DNA of 64,000 bases from DAHUYF01 sp963838385 (GTDB taxonomy: Bacteria; Pseudomonadota; Alphaproteobacteria; ATCC43930; CGMCC-115725): positions 1 to 64,000 of the forward strand of contig CAWIRE010000002.1 in the NCBI GenBank assembly GCA_963838385.1, given 5' to 3'. Position 1 is the first letter of the stretch, and each line of letters starts with the position of its first letter. A model generated the notes under the pieces. It saw only the letters and a program-made list of their open reading frames with translations, made no database searches and had not been told where the DNA came from. The position numbers and the translations under genes are program-made. This document shows, in pieces, positions 33,892-43,504 of this stretch.

Positions 33892-35066
33892 GCGGCCCGC
33901 CCCGCGATCGTCTCCTCGTAGAAGCGCGTCAGCGCGCGCCCCACATTGCCTTGAAGGTAGGTTGGCGCGGCAAGCCTCGCGTTTTCGGAAAGGCGCTCGA
34001 GCCGGTCGCGGTCGAGGCGCTGCACGATCGCCGCCAGGCCGGGCGCGTCGCCGGGCACGACCAGGTAGCCATTGACGTCCTCGGCGATGCTTTCGGGGAT
34101 CCCGCCGGTCCTGGTTCCGATCACCGGCACGCCGTAGGAGAACGCCTCGACCGCCACCCGGCCGAACGGCTCCTGCCACACCGACGGAATGACCAGGACG
34201 TCGATCTCGCGGTAGAAAGCGCCGGGCTCGACCCATCCGAGGAACCGGGTGTTCTCGGCCGGAAATCGGCTTCTGATGTGGTTCGAATAGTCGGGCTGGC
34301 CGGCGCCGGCGATGACGAACTCCACCGCTTGGCCGATGCATTGGTGCGCAGCAGCGGCCAGCGTTTCCAGTCCCTTGTTCGGCGTGTGGGCGCCGATATA
34401 GCCGATGCGGAGCCGGTCGGATGGCGCCCGGCTCGCCTCGTGCACGCCGTCGATCGCGGTGAGCACCTTCCGCGTCAGCGCGTTGGCGAAATACCCGTGC
34501 CTGCGATGAACCTCGAGAATGAAATCGGTCTCGGCATGGAACCCGTGAACCAGCTGCGACAGCGCCTTCTTGCCGCACGAGGCGGCCACGCATTGCGGGC
34601 ACCGGCGCTGGCAGTTCGTTCCCTTGTTGAACATGCTGCCGCGCCAGCACAGGAGAAAGAAGCTCTGCGCGCAATGCGCCACGGCGACGTTCTCGGCGCG
34701 GGCGGCGACCCAGGTCGCGACATTGACGTTCTCCGTGCTCATCGTCACCACGATGTCGGGACGGAACTGCCTGATCTCCCGGCGCATCACGGCATAGGCG
34801 CGCGGGTTGAAATTCTCAAGCGCATGCCAGACCAGCTTTTTCCAGGCGGGACGCGGCTCGTAGTAGTTCCAATAGATGTTGAGCGATGGCAGCCGGCGGA
34901 CCGCCAGCCCCTCATACTCTTCCACCCGATCGCGCCCGCCCTGCACGCTGAGGCACCGCACCTCGTGGCCGACCCGCGCCAGCGATTTGGCAAAAAGCAG
35001 CGACGAGATCGCGCCCCCGCCTTTGACGAAGGGGGGAAAGGCCGCACAAGCGAGCATCACGCGCAT
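33888..35066 (-). CDS. Glycosyltransferase family 4 (EPS locus, GT-b)
   Basis: 392 residues starting MRVMLACAAFPPFVKGGGAI, the glycine loop of GT-B enzymes. A Cys-rich insert (residues around 143-165: CWRGSMF..NCQRRCPQC..SCGK) is seen in a subset of GT4 proteins and may bind metal. The donor half has RIGYIGAHTPNKGLETL and the E-x7-E motif WQEPFGRVAVEAFSYGVPVI. It lies downstream of the methyltransferase and is coupled to GT-c. Confidence 0.88.
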   Translation of the reverse strand: MRVMLACAAFPPFVKGGGAISSLLFAKSLARVGHEVRCLSVQGGRDRVEEYEGLAVRRLPSLNIYWNYYEPRPAWKKLVWHALENFNPRAYAVMRREIRQFRPDIVVTMSTENVNVATWVAARAENVAVAHCAQSFFLLCWRGSMFNKGTNCQRRCPQCVAASCGKKALSQLVHGFHAETDFILEVHRRHGYFANALTRKVLTAIDGVHEASRAPSDRLRIGYIGAHTPNKGLETLAAAAHQCIGQAVEFVIAGAGQPDYSNHIRSRFPAENTRFLGWVEPGAFYREIDVLVIPSVWQEPFGRVAVEAFSYGVPVIGTRTGGIPESIAEDVNGYLVVPGDAPGLAAIVQRLDRDRLERLSENARLAAPTYLQGNVGRALTRFYEETIAGRAA

Positions 35067-35094
35067 GGCGCAGCCGCCGGACGGACACTGCGGG

Positions 35095-35823
35095 TCATCG
35101 GCCGGGCTCCCACAGGTAGCTTCTGAGGAAGCCGGTCTCTTCCGGGACGCGCGCCTCCTCGATCCGCTTCAGCGCGACCTCGAGCAGGAGCTGCACCCGC
35201 AGATTGAAGGGCCTGCGGTCGAGATAGATGCCCGAGCCTCTGGCCAGCCTGATGTCGCCGCCCTGGACCTTGTTGAAGTTGAAGCCGCGGAAGCGCTCGT
35301 CCGGCGGATGGTGCTCCGTGATCACGACGTATCGATACTTCCGCAGCCGCGACAGCGCCCGCTGCACCTGGCCGATCGACAGATGCTGGAAGACCTGGCG
35401 GACGAGGCAGAGCTCGCCCTCCGGCAGAGCGTCCGTCACGATGTCGCGGCAGGCAAACGACACCCGCGGATCGCCAAAGCATCGGGCATTGCGCTCGATG
35501 ACGGCGGGGACGACATCCACCCCGGCATATCGGACGCGACGGGGCAGGCATCGCGCTATGATCTGGCGCCCGATCTCGAAATCGCCGCAGCCGAGATCGA
35601 CGATGTCGGTGATGTCTCTCGTGCCCGCGAACGCCGCCACCGTCTCGACATAGGCGAGGGCGGCCGTGCCGCGCGAGCCGGGGCCGGAAAAGATGTCGCC
35701 CTCCTCTCCGCCCCACACATTGTTGGCGTAGATGTCGGCGAACACGCTTCGGGTGGACGCCGCCGCCCGGTACACCCGTCCCGGCAGGACCGTCTTCAGC
35801 ACGCTGAACAATGGGATTTCCAA
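35095..35823 (-). CDS. Class I SAM-dependent methyltransferase
   Basis: 242 residues. SAM motif I is VDLGCGDFEIG at about residues 73-83, followed by an acidic end of strand 2 (YAGVDVVPAVIE) and motif post-II (LCLVRQVFQHLS). The late segment YVVITEHHPPDERF is typical of this group. Position among the GT genes suggests methylation of a sugar in the EPS repeat; this is inference. It follows the frameshifted GT by 12 bp and precedes GT-b by 28 bp. Confidence 0.8.
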   Translation of the reverse strand: MEIPLFSVLKTVLPGRVYRAAASTRSVFADIYANNVWGGEEGDIFSGPGSRGTAALAYVETVAAFAGTRDITDIVDLGCGDFEIGRQIIARCLPRRVRYAGVDVVPAVIERNARCFGDPRVSFACRDIVTDALPEGELCLVRQVFQHLSIGQVQRALSRLRKYRYVVITEHHPPDERFRGFNFNKVQGGDIRLARGSGIYLDRRPFNLRVQLLLEVALKRIEEARVPEETGFLRSYLWEPGR

Positions 35824-35835
35824 GAGAGGCGCTCC

Positions 35836-36982
35836 TTATCGCTCTGTTGCGCTCGCTTCCCGGCCGCCGCCGATCACCTTCTCGTACTCGCTCAGATAGG
35901 CCTGTGCCGCCTGCGTCCAGCCATGGGCCTGCCGCGCCTGGCGCATGAGCTGCTGCCTCGCGCGGGGGAACGCGGCCTCGACCGCGCCGGCGAGCGCGGC
36001 GATCTCCGCCGCCAGCTCTCTCGGGTCGCGCGAGAAGTCGACCACGATCCCCGCGTCGCGCCGCCGCAAGAGCTTTCTGAAGGGGGCGATATCCGACAGT
36101 ATCGGCACGAGCCCGGCCGACATCGCTTCGACGGCCGCGATGCCGAACCCCTCGTAGCAGGAGGCCGAGGCGAAATACGTCGCCCGCCCGACGATCCCCG
36201 CCAGCTCGTCGTCGCTCGGGCTGTCATGGAACGAGACGCGCCCGGCAACTCCGTCATGCCTCGCCTTGGCGGCAAGCGCCGCGAGCGACACGTCGTGCGG
36301 CCAGCCGGCGATGATCAGCCGCCACGGCGCCACGCCGTTGAGCTCGCGCAGGACGGGGAACAGCTTCTCTATGCGCTTGCTCGACGAGATGCGGCCGAAA
36401 CAGATGATCGTCCGTTGATGCGACGGGGCGGCGCGGTCGGCCAGCTTGTCGACGTTCACCCCGTTCTCGATCACCGCCAGGGGCTTCTTTCCGACGATCT
36501 TGCGGAACTTCTCCGCGTCCGAACTCGCTGCAGGCGATGACCCGGTCGTAGAAACGCGAGCTCAGCCTGGTCACGGTATGGAAATAGACCCGCTTCGGCC
36601 CGGCGGCGAAACTGGTATGAAAGAAGCCGCCATGGGTGGTCGCCACCAGCGGCCTGCGGTGGATGACCCGCGTCCAGGCGAGGAAGTCGTAGAAGAAGTC
36701 GATCGCGTGCACATGCACGATATCGGCCGGCTCGACATGCGCCAGCACGGCGGGCGCCAGCGGATAGCGGTGCGATCCAAGATAGCGAATCCGCGCGACC
36801 GGAATTCCCTGCACCGTGTCGCTCGCCGGGAGCCGCGGCGCCGCGCGGTGGAACACCCGATCGAGGGTGACGACGCGGGCGTCGCAGCCGGCCGCCCGCT
36901 GCTCGCGGCAGAGGTTGAGCACCATGTCCTCCAGCCCGCCGACCGAAGGCGCGAATTGCCGAACGACATGGACGACCCTCAT
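35836..36982 (-). pseudogene. Glycosyltransferase family 4 (EPS locus, GT-a) with a +1 frameshift
   Basis: The start at 36982 reads MRVVHVVRQFAPSVGGLEDM and runs to YDRVIACSE. The other frame carries DAEKFRKIVGKKPLAVIENG, CFGRISSSKRIEKLF and the E-x7-E motif ASASCYEGFGIAAVEAMSAG to the stop at 35836. The length is 1,147 nt, one base over 382 codons. The extra base is an A on the plus strand at 36522-36523 (GAG TCG GAC has become GAGTTCGGAC). The family and both halves are clear, so it is either a recent null allele or a sequence error. The start overlaps the Wzy-like stop by 4 bp. Confidence 0.87.
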
Positions 36983-38184
36983 GCCCGCAGGCCTCGCGCC
37001 GTGGCGACGCCGAACAGGAACCAGGTCAGGCCGGCGGTCTTGATCGAGAACACCGAGGCGTTCACGCTGAGCGACACGGTGAGATAGATCGCCACGACAC
37101 TGCGGAAGCGCCGGCCGAGCGGCGTTTCGGCGGGGACCGAGACAAAGACCAGCCAGGCGATGCCGGCCCCGATCAGGCCGAGGTTGCCGAAGAGATAGGC
37201 AAAGCCCGAATCCACGGTCATCGACACCGGAAGTGGCGAGAGGCCGAGCCAGGACGAGACGCTGAAGGACGAGAGCAACGCCCCCGATCCGAACAGCCGG
37301 CCGCTCGCGCTGTTGTCGATCACCGCCATCTGGCCGAGCGCGGTGAACGCGACCAGGATGACCACCGCCAGCGGCGCCAGCCCGGCAACCGGGATGCGCT
37401 CCAGCGTCCCGGACATGCGGGCGAGCGCGACAACGGCGCAGACGCCGAAGGCAAAGCGCAAATCCGAGAGCACGATCAGCCCGAGGCAGACGAGCATGAA
37501 GGCGCCGTTGAGGCGCGGCTTCTCGGGGAGCCGGCAGGTCAGCCACGCAAACGAGACCGCCGCGAAATTGGCGATCGACAGCGGCTCGAGGAACACGGAA
37601 GAGACGCGGTGAAGGCCCAGCGAGGGCAGGAACATCCGGTTGGCCGCGCGCATGCCGCTGCCGAACAGGCTCTTGCCCGTCGGGTCGGTGATGTTGGCCG
37701 GGATCTCTCCCTTGGCGATGTAGTAGGACAAGATGTCGAAGACCCGCGTGAACGCGGACAGGTCGAACCATTCGAACAGGGCGACGATGCCGGTCACGGC
37801 GAGCAGCGCATAGACGATCCGATCGGCATCATCGACCTTGCCGCGCGCCGCGCCCAGGACGAAGAAGGCGAAGGGGATGCCGAGGTTGCGCAGCATGGCC
37901 GGGTCGCCGCGCGCGATCAGCCATAGGGCGATCGCGAAGCCGTAGAGCCCCAGCAAGGCGATGAGTACGGTCTCGCCGATGGCGTCGCGGCCGAGGAAGA
38001 GCGCTGCGGCCGTGATCGCGATCTCGCACGCCGCCACCGTGGCCGCGCTGACCGGCAGCCCGCGCGTGAACAGGAAGCAGAGGACGGCGTTGAACAGCGT
38101 CGCGGCGACCACCGGCGACAGGGTCAGGAGCGCCGTCCTCTCCCCGGTCCGGCTGGCGTTGCCGATGGCGGCCGCGACGCTCAA
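36979..38184 (-). CDS. Wzy-like polysaccharide polymerase (O-antigen ligase/polymerase family)
   Basis: About 401 residues if translation starts at the TTG at 38184, which overlaps the upstream stop (TTGA). The frame is open to 38346, but that part would overlap the kinase gene and is Arg-rich, so it is rejected. The protein has 10-12 hydrophobic helices with a large periplasmic loop (residues around 165-220, ANITDPTGKSLFGSGMRAAN). Low sequence conservation is normal for Wzy. Position next to the Wzc-like gene and a flippase supports the call. Confidence 0.75.
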   Translation of the reverse strand: MSVAAAIGNASRTGERTALLTLSPVVAATLFNAVLCFLFTRGLPVSAATVAACEIAITAAALFLGRDAIGETVLIALLGLYGFAIALWLIARGDPAMLRNLGIPFAFFVLGAARGKVDDADRIVYALLAVTGIVALFEWFDLSAFTRVFDILSYYIAKGEIPANITDPTGKSLFGSGMRAANRMFLPSLGLHRVSSVFLEPLSIANFAAVSFAWLTCRLPEKPRLNGAFMLVCLGLIVLSDLRFAFGVCAVVALARMSGTLERIPVAGLAPLAVVILVAFTALGQMAVIDNSASGRLFGSGALLSSFSVSSWLGLSPLPVSMTVDSGFAYLFGNLGLIGAGIAWLVFVSVPAETPLGRRFRSVVAIYLTVSLSVNASVFSIKTAGLTWFLFGVATARGLRA

Positions 38185-40310
38185 GAGGTGCCCTCGATAT
38201 AGGCGCGGGCCGGAAACGGCGAGGACGGATCGTAGGTGCGATAGCGGCGCGGCTCGACCATGTTGAGCACGACCCCCAGCACGCCGGCGCCGGCCAGGGC
38301 CCGCAACCCGCTCCGCACGACATCCGGCCGGGAAAATCCCCAGCACACGCTGTAGATGATGCCGTCGACATGCCGTGCCACCATGCGCGCATCCATCAGG
38401 TACTCGCAGGGCGGCGTGTCGATGATCACGAGGTCATAACGCGCGGTCGCCGCGGCGAGCACGTCCCGCATCACCTCGGTGCTCAGCAGCTCCGTGGAAT
38501 TGGCCGCCACCGCTCCTGCCCGCATCAGGTCGAAGACCGGCAGCCGCTCGATCGCCTCGCCGAGCGTCGCCTTGCCGCTCAACAGGTGATAGAGGCCGTA
38601 TTCGCCGCCGGGGAGCCCCAGCAGCCGGCCGATCATCGGCTTGCGCATGTCGGCCTCGATCAGCAGCACCCGCTGCTGCGCGGAGGCGGCGTAATGCGCG
38701 AGCGCCACCGCCAGCGACGATTTGCCTTCCTTGGGGATCGACGAGGTGATGAGCAGCGTCTTCGCCTTCGGCCCCAGGCTCAGCCGCGCGTAGAGCGAGC
38801 GCATCGCCTCGCGCACCGGCGAGGTCTCGCGGCTGATGGCGGACCGGAAATCGACGCCGGGGCGGCGCAGGCGGCGGTCGTACGGGACCCGGCCCAGCAC
38901 GCGCACCTCGCCTTCGTACGGCACGATGTCCGCCGCCACATGCACGGTCCGGTCGCCGCGGTCGCGCAGGGCGGCAAAAACGCCGCCCAGCGTCCCGGCA
39001 AGCACCAGGCTCGCGGCGAAGAACGACAGCGGCCGCGGGAAGGACGGCCGGTAGGGGAGCTCGGACAGGTTCACCAGCCTCGCATCGGGACTCTCGGCGC
39101 GGGTTTCGGTTTCGAGCTCCTTGGCGTGGATCGCGAGCGAGGAATAGAGTTGCCGGTCCACATCGGCGTCGCGCAGCAGCGACTGCAATCGGGAGTTGGC
39201 GTCGTTGGCCTTGGACGCCTCCTGCTTTGCCCTGAGGTAATAGGATTGGAGCTGCTGGACCTGGCCGCTCGTATCGGCGATCTCGCGGTTGAGGCTGGTC
39301 GCGGTGCGATCGACCTCGGCGGTGATCGCATTGACGATCTTGAGCCGTTCCGCCTGCGCCCGCTGGACGGCGGGATAAAGCGGGCCGAATTGCGAGGTGA
39401 GGTCGCCGATCCGCGCGTCGACCTGCGCCTCCCGGTCGCGCAGGTTCTTGATCGTCGGCGAGTTCACCACCGCGGGCATCGCGGCGAGCGTGCCGGATCG
39501 CTTGGCTTCGCGGATCTCCTGAAGCTGGGCGTTGGCGCGGGCGAGGCGGCTTTGCGCGTCGCCGAGCTGCGTGATGAGCGAGGTGAGCTGCTCGCGCGTC
39601 ACCAGCGCGGTCTGGCCTTGGAGCAGATTATGCGTTTGCTCGTATTGGTCGATCTCGGTTTCCTTTTTTTCGAGATTGCTCCGCAGCGACGCGATCTCCT
39701 CCTCCAGCCAGTTGGCCGTATGCCAGCGCGAGTCGCTCTTGGCGGAGGCATTGTCCGAGAGATAGACCTCGACCAGCGCGTTCACGACGGCGGCCGCGCT
39801 TTCCGGCAGCGACGCGCTATAGGACACGTCGATCACACGCGAGCGTCCGGATTCGCTGGCCCCGATGCCGCGGCGGATGCCGTCGATGGTATCGGCGGCC
39901 GATGTCTCGCTGCAGGACGGCTGCGTCAGGCCGAACAGCTGGCGCAACCGCGCCTTGAGCCGGGACAGCACCTGCGCCCGGTCGTACGCGCAGGCGCGCT
40001 CCAGCGCCTCGAGCACGTCGGGCCGGTCGAGCATCATCCGGATCAGGCGCGGCGAGCGCACGATGTCGATCTGGCTCTCGATGTCGGAGGGATCGCCGAC
40101 GGTGCTGCTCGGCATGAAGGCAGGCGCCGTTCCCGTCGCCACGACATCGACCCGCTGCACGACGATGGCGGCGTGCGCGGTGTATTTCGGCGTCAGCACG
40201 AGATAGCCGCCGATCGCCGCCGCAATCGTCGCGAGAAAAACGAGGGTGAACGAAACCCAGCGGCGACGGATTCGCGCAAGCAAGGAGAAGAGGGAGTCAT
40301 TCTGGCGCAT
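38181..40310 (-). CDS. Wzc/GumC-type polysaccharide co-polymerase with BY-kinase domain
   Basis: 709 residues. There is TM1 near 19-39, a long periplasmic coiled-coil region (about 190-410), TM2 near 430-450, and a cytoplasmic BY-kinase domain with Walker A SSIPKEGKSSLAVALA, Walker A' LLIEADMRKPMIG and Walker B LVIIDTPP. The tail carries three Tyr (RRYRTYDPSSPFPARAYIEG), a reduced version of the autophosphorylated cluster. It controls chain length and export together with Wzy and an outer-membrane Wza, which is not visible nearby. Confidence 0.92.
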   Translation of the reverse strand: MRQNDSLFSLLARIRRRWVSFTLVFLATIAAAIGGYLVLTPKYTAHAAIVVQRVDVVATGTAPAFMPSSTVGDPSDIESQIDIVRSPRLIRMMLDRPDVLEALERACAYDRAQVLSRLKARLRQLFGLTQPSCSETSAADTIDGIRRGIGASESGRSRVIDVSYSASLPESAAAVVNALVEVYLSDNASAKSDSRWHTANWLEEEIASLRSNLEKKETEIDQYEQTHNLLQGQTALVTREQLTSLITQLGDAQSRLARANAQLQEIREAKRSGTLAAMPAVVNSPTIKNLRDREAQVDARIGDLTSQFGPLYPAVQRAQAERLKIVNAITAEVDRTATSLNREIADTSGQVQQLQSYYLRAKQEASKANDANSRLQSLLRDADVDRQLYSSLAIHAKELETETRAESPDARLVNLSELPYRPSFPRPLSFFAASLVLAGTLGGVFAALRDRGDRTVHVAADIVPYEGEVRVLGRVPYDRRLRRPGVDFRSAISRETSPVREAMRSLYARLSLGPKAKTLLITSSIPKEGKSSLAVALAHYAASAQQRVLLIEADMRKPMIGRLLGLPGGEYGLYHLLSGKATLGEAIERLPVFDLMRAGAVAANSTELLSTEVMRDVLAAATARYDLVIIDTPPCEYLMDARMVARHVDGIIYSVCWGFSRPDVVRSGLRALAGAGVLGVVLNMVEPRRYRTYDPSSPFPARAYIEGTS

Positions 40311-40423
40311 GGCCCTCTCGCTGCATGGTGTGGCCGGATGACGCTGACCGCTCTCAACGTCGCCGCCCGCCGGGACGAGGCGGGCGGCAGCACGGGGGGC
40401 GCGGTCCGGAGATGGTGTTCGCG

Positions 40424-41275
40424 CTATCGATCCCGCACCTGCCCTTCCGACGCCGCGAAGCTAACGCTCCCCCGCCGCATTCCATCCATCCGGAAGAGGC
40501 CCGCCAGCAGCAGCCGAAAGCCGAAAACCGGCAGCCCGACGAGGTAGCGCCGCCACAGCCGTCGCGGCTCGAGGACCAGGCGGACGGCCCATTCCAATCC
40601 CATATCGGCGACCAGCCGCGGCGGCCGGCGAACCCTGCCTGCGACATGATCGACCAGGGCGCCGGCGGTGAGCGCGACGGGAACCTCGAGCCTCGACCAG
40701 TTCTCGAAGAGCCAGCGCTCCTGCGTCGGCATTCCCATGTTCACGACGAGGAAATCCGGCGAGGCGGCGTTGATCTCGGCGACCACAACCCGGTTCTCCG
40801 CGCTCTCCAGGCGCGTGTCGAAATAGCCGTGGCGGTAGCCGGCGGTGATGATGCCCGTGCGCGCTTCCAGCGACCGCGCCGCCCGCTCGACCACCTCGCT
40901 CGAGCCGCCGAGCCAGAAAATGCTGGATCCCTGTCGCGCCAAGGCTCCGGCCAGCTCGTGGATCCATTCCGGCGCCGTATGGCGCGCGGGGCGGGTGCCG
41001 GTGAGCAGCCAGGCCGCGAGCTGGGAGCCGGCGCCGTCGCAATAGACGATGTCGGAACGCCGCATCAGCTCGCGCAGCGCCGGCGACGCCCAGGTCATGT
41101 TCAGGAGATGAGCGTTGGCATGCGTCACGATCAGCCGGCGCCCGCTTCGGATGGCGTCGACAATCTCGTCGATCAGCGTCTCCGGTGCGATGTCGTCGAT
41201 CCTCACCCCCATCACCGGCAGAGTCTTGCGGCACGCCTCTCCCCCCAGCCTCTCGGCCGGAACATCGATGGTCAT
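40424..41275 (-). CDS. WecG/TagA/CpsF family glycosyltransferase (GT26)
   Basis: 283 residues from the ATG at 41275 (MTIDVPAERLGG), chosen because GGAGG sits 8 nt upstream; an ATG ten codons earlier also exists. The GT26 hallmarks are seen: HANAHLLNMTWASP, SDIVYCDGAGSQLAAWLL, IFWLGGSSEVVERAARSLEA and FLVVNMGMPTQERWLFENW. These enzymes add the second sugar to undecaprenyl-PP-sugar. It lies between the initiating transferase and the Wzc-like gene. Confidence 0.92.
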   Translation of the reverse strand: MTIDVPAERLGGEACRKTLPVMGVRIDDIAPETLIDEIVDAIRSGRRLIVTHANAHLLNMTWASPALRELMRRSDIVYCDGAGSQLAAWLLTGTRPARHTAPEWIHELAGALARQGSSIFWLGGSSEVVERAARSLEARTGIITAGYRHGYFDTRLESAENRVVVAEINAASPDFLVVNMGMPTQERWLFENWSRLEVPVALTAGALVDHVAGRVRRPPRLVADMGLEWAVRLVLEPRRLWRRYLVGLPVFGFRLLLAGLFRMDGMRRGSVSFAASEGQVRDR

Positions 41276-41362
41276 CGCGAATTCCTCCGCGCGAAAATGT
41301 CGCATCGTCCGGCCGAAGACCGATCGGCCTCTCAGTGAAGGTGCGCCGCAGACGTCGCCGCC

Positions 41363-42036
41363 TCACCAGCCGGGGTCGTCGGTCCTCAGGACGAGCGCTG
41401 TTGCCAGAAGAATTCGCAGATCGAGCGACAGGGACCATTTCGCGAGATAGTCGAGATCGGACAGGTCCGCGCATTCCGTCGCCCGCCGCAGACCGGCGAT
41501 CTGCGCGAGACCGGTGATGCCCGGCTTCATCAGGTAGCGCGCGCCATGATGCTCGCTGCGGCGTCGGCAATCGCTGCCATGCGCCTGCGGCCGCGGCCCG
41601 ACGATCGACATGTCGCCGCGGATCACGTTCAGCAGCTGCGGCAGCTCGTCGAGGCCGGTTCGCCGCAGGAACCGTCCGAGCCGCGTCATCCGGAGGGCGT
41701 CCCGACGCGTCCGGCGAGACGGCGCGGTGCCGTCGCCGAGGCGCGTCGTGCGGAACGTGAAGAGGTGAACGGGCGACGGAAGCGGCCCACGCGCTCTTGT
41801 CCGAAGACGGCCGGCCCCTGGCCGTCGAGCCGGATCGCCAGCGCCAGCAGAAGCATCAGCGGCGCGAAAAGCGCCAGCAAACTCGCGGAAATGCAGAGAT
41901 CGAAGGCGCGCTTCGCGAGACGATCGCCGCGCGAGAGCGGACGCGATCGCGTCCGACGGCGTTCGCCATCGAGCGGGCAGGCGGGCGACGATGCGGGAAT
42001 GTAGGAGGTGCGGTTGAAGTCCGGAATCAGCGACAA
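41363..42036 (-). pseudogene. Initiating undecaprenyl-phosphate sugar-1-P transferase with a -1 frameshift
   Basis: The family is bacterial sugar transferase (PssY/WcaJ C-terminal type). It starts at a TTG (42036) after GGGGAG: MSLIPDFNRTSYIP, KRAFDLCISASLLALFAPLM (membrane hairpin), AVFGQERVGRFRRPF. The frame then changes at about 41767 and continues HLFTFRTTRLGD, RTGLDELPQLLNVIRGDMSI and VGPRP to a C-terminus ending RTDDPGW. The length is 674 nt, one short of 225 codons: the expected CCG TTC CAC CTC lacks one C. The shift separates the membrane anchor from the active site, so as written the locus could not start its repeat unit. Confidence 0.88.
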
Positions 42037-42098
42037 GCTTCTCCCCCTGGGCGTGCTGGCGAGGGCTCAGAGGGAAGCACAAAACGGAATCGCGCCCG

Positions 42099-42114
42099 CC
42101 ATCCGAGTGGATGG
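42099..42114. promoter_or_regulatory. Inverted repeat in the EPS/LuxR intergenic region
   Basis: CCATCC-GAGT-GGATGG, a perfect 6-bp repeat, lies 63 bp upstream of the initiating transferase start in the 360-bp divergent spacer (42037-42396). A T6 run follows 11 nt later on the plus strand. It may be an operator for the divergent LuxR-type regulator or a weak terminator; I cannot decide. Confidence 0.3.
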
Positions 42115-42332
42115 GAACTCAAACTTTTTTCAATGCAACCGTCGCGCTGCGCGCGCGGCGCGCGACACTATGTCCGTCGCAGCGATGCGGCGATCGCTGT
42201 ATGGCGAGCGTTCATCCCCGCGCGCTGCTGCCGGATTGCGCAGCGAGTGGCGCAAGTTTGCGCAGAATCGAAGATGTACGACCGCCCAAGAGGATGGGAA
42301 AGAGCCGCGCCCGTTTTTCTACTTCTTGCGAA

Positions 42333-42361
42333 TTGTTCCGACAAATTTCACCTGCTTAAAT
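42333..42361 (+). promoter_or_regulatory. Candidate promoter of the LuxR-type gene
   Basis: TTGTTC, 17 bp, TTAAAT, ending 36 nt upstream of the ATG at 42397, in an AT-rich pocket unlike the surrounding DNA. The match is moderate. Confidence 0.35.
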
Positions 42362-42396
42362 TCGGGTGTCGGCGCCACCCGGGAAACGGAGAACGT

Positions 42397-43504
42397 ATGC
42401 TGGAGATTCCTGGGCAATCGGGACTTCTCGAGCACCTCTACGAGTTGATCGTGAATCCGAATGGCTGGGGCGCCTTCCTGGCGGCGCTGGCGGGCGAGTT
42501 CCGCGCCACCGCGACGACGCAAAATTGTCACTCCCAGCGCGGAGCGGCGCGCGCCTTCGAACCGTCGCAGCCCAAGCCCAGCGCCGATCCGCAGCATGTT
42601 CCGTATGCGGCGCTCGCGCCTACCGCGCTGCCGCTGCTCTCGGCGACGCCCGACGGCAGCTTGCGTCGGAGCGACGGCGGCGCCGAGCCCGGCCGCGGCT
42701 CCGCCGAGGATGTCCACGCGCTCGAGAACGTCGCTGTTCGATGGCAGGACGTTCGAGATCAAGCTCGTCGTGACGCGTCCCCGCGCCGAGGAATGCTTCT
42801 CGCCTGACGAGACGCGCCATTGGTCATGGCTCGCGCCGCATATCGGGCGGGTGGCTTACTTGCGCATGCAGTTCGTCCATTCGCAGATCGTGCGCGAGAG
42901 CGCGCTCGGCGCGCTCGAAGCGCTCGGCATCGGCAGCGTCATCGCCGATGGCGACGGCGCCTTGCTCTTCGCCAGCCCCGTGGGCGGCGAGATCCTGGCG
43001 CGCGGCGAGGGCCTGACGGTCAGTCAAGGCCGGCTGCGCGCGGCGCCGGCGATCCGCGAGGATTTCGAGCGGCGGCTGCACCGCGTGACATCCCAGGCCG
43101 GACGCCATGACCCGGGAGGGGAAATCCTGGCGCTGCCGCGCAATCATGGCGAACGCCCGATCTCGGCGGTGATCATGCCGCCCGCGGAACGGCGGCACGC
43201 GCTCGCGGCGCCGAGCGTCACCATCCTGCTCTACGATGTCAGGCGGCACACCCAGGTGCGGGCGGGGGACCTCGCCTATCTCTACGGGCTGACCGCGGCC
43301 GAAGGAAAGCTGCTGCGCGAGCTCATCGCGGGCGTGCCGCTCGCGCAATACGCCGCCGCCGCCGGGATCGCGCGCAACACGGCCAAGACCTATCTGCACC
43401 AGATCTTCAACAAGACCGGGCAGAGCCGACAGGCCGATCTCATCCGCGAGGTGCTGTCCGATCCGGTGCTGCGCCTCGCGCCGGTCCGGCGTTTCGGCGG
43501 CTGA
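42397..43504 (+). pseudogene. LuxR-type HTH regulator with a frameshift
   Basis: The ATG follows CGGAGAACGT and reads MLEIPGQSGLLEHLYELIVN and on to HALENVA. The frame changes near 42734 and continues LFDGRTFEIKLVVTRPRAEE through a PAS-like middle (GIGSVIADGDGALLFASPVG) to the C-terminal LuxR helix-turn-helix (YGLTAAEGKLLRELIAGVPL, NTAKTYLHQIFNKTGQSRQA). The length is 1,108 nt, one over a multiple of three. It is divergent from the EPS genes and so is a candidate regulator. As written, the DNA-binding half is out of frame. Confidence 0.8.

Noticed and set aside
38184..38346. N-terminal extension of the Wzy-like protein
   Set aside because: It would overlap the end of the Wzc-like gene and is Arg/Gly-rich without hydrophobic character.
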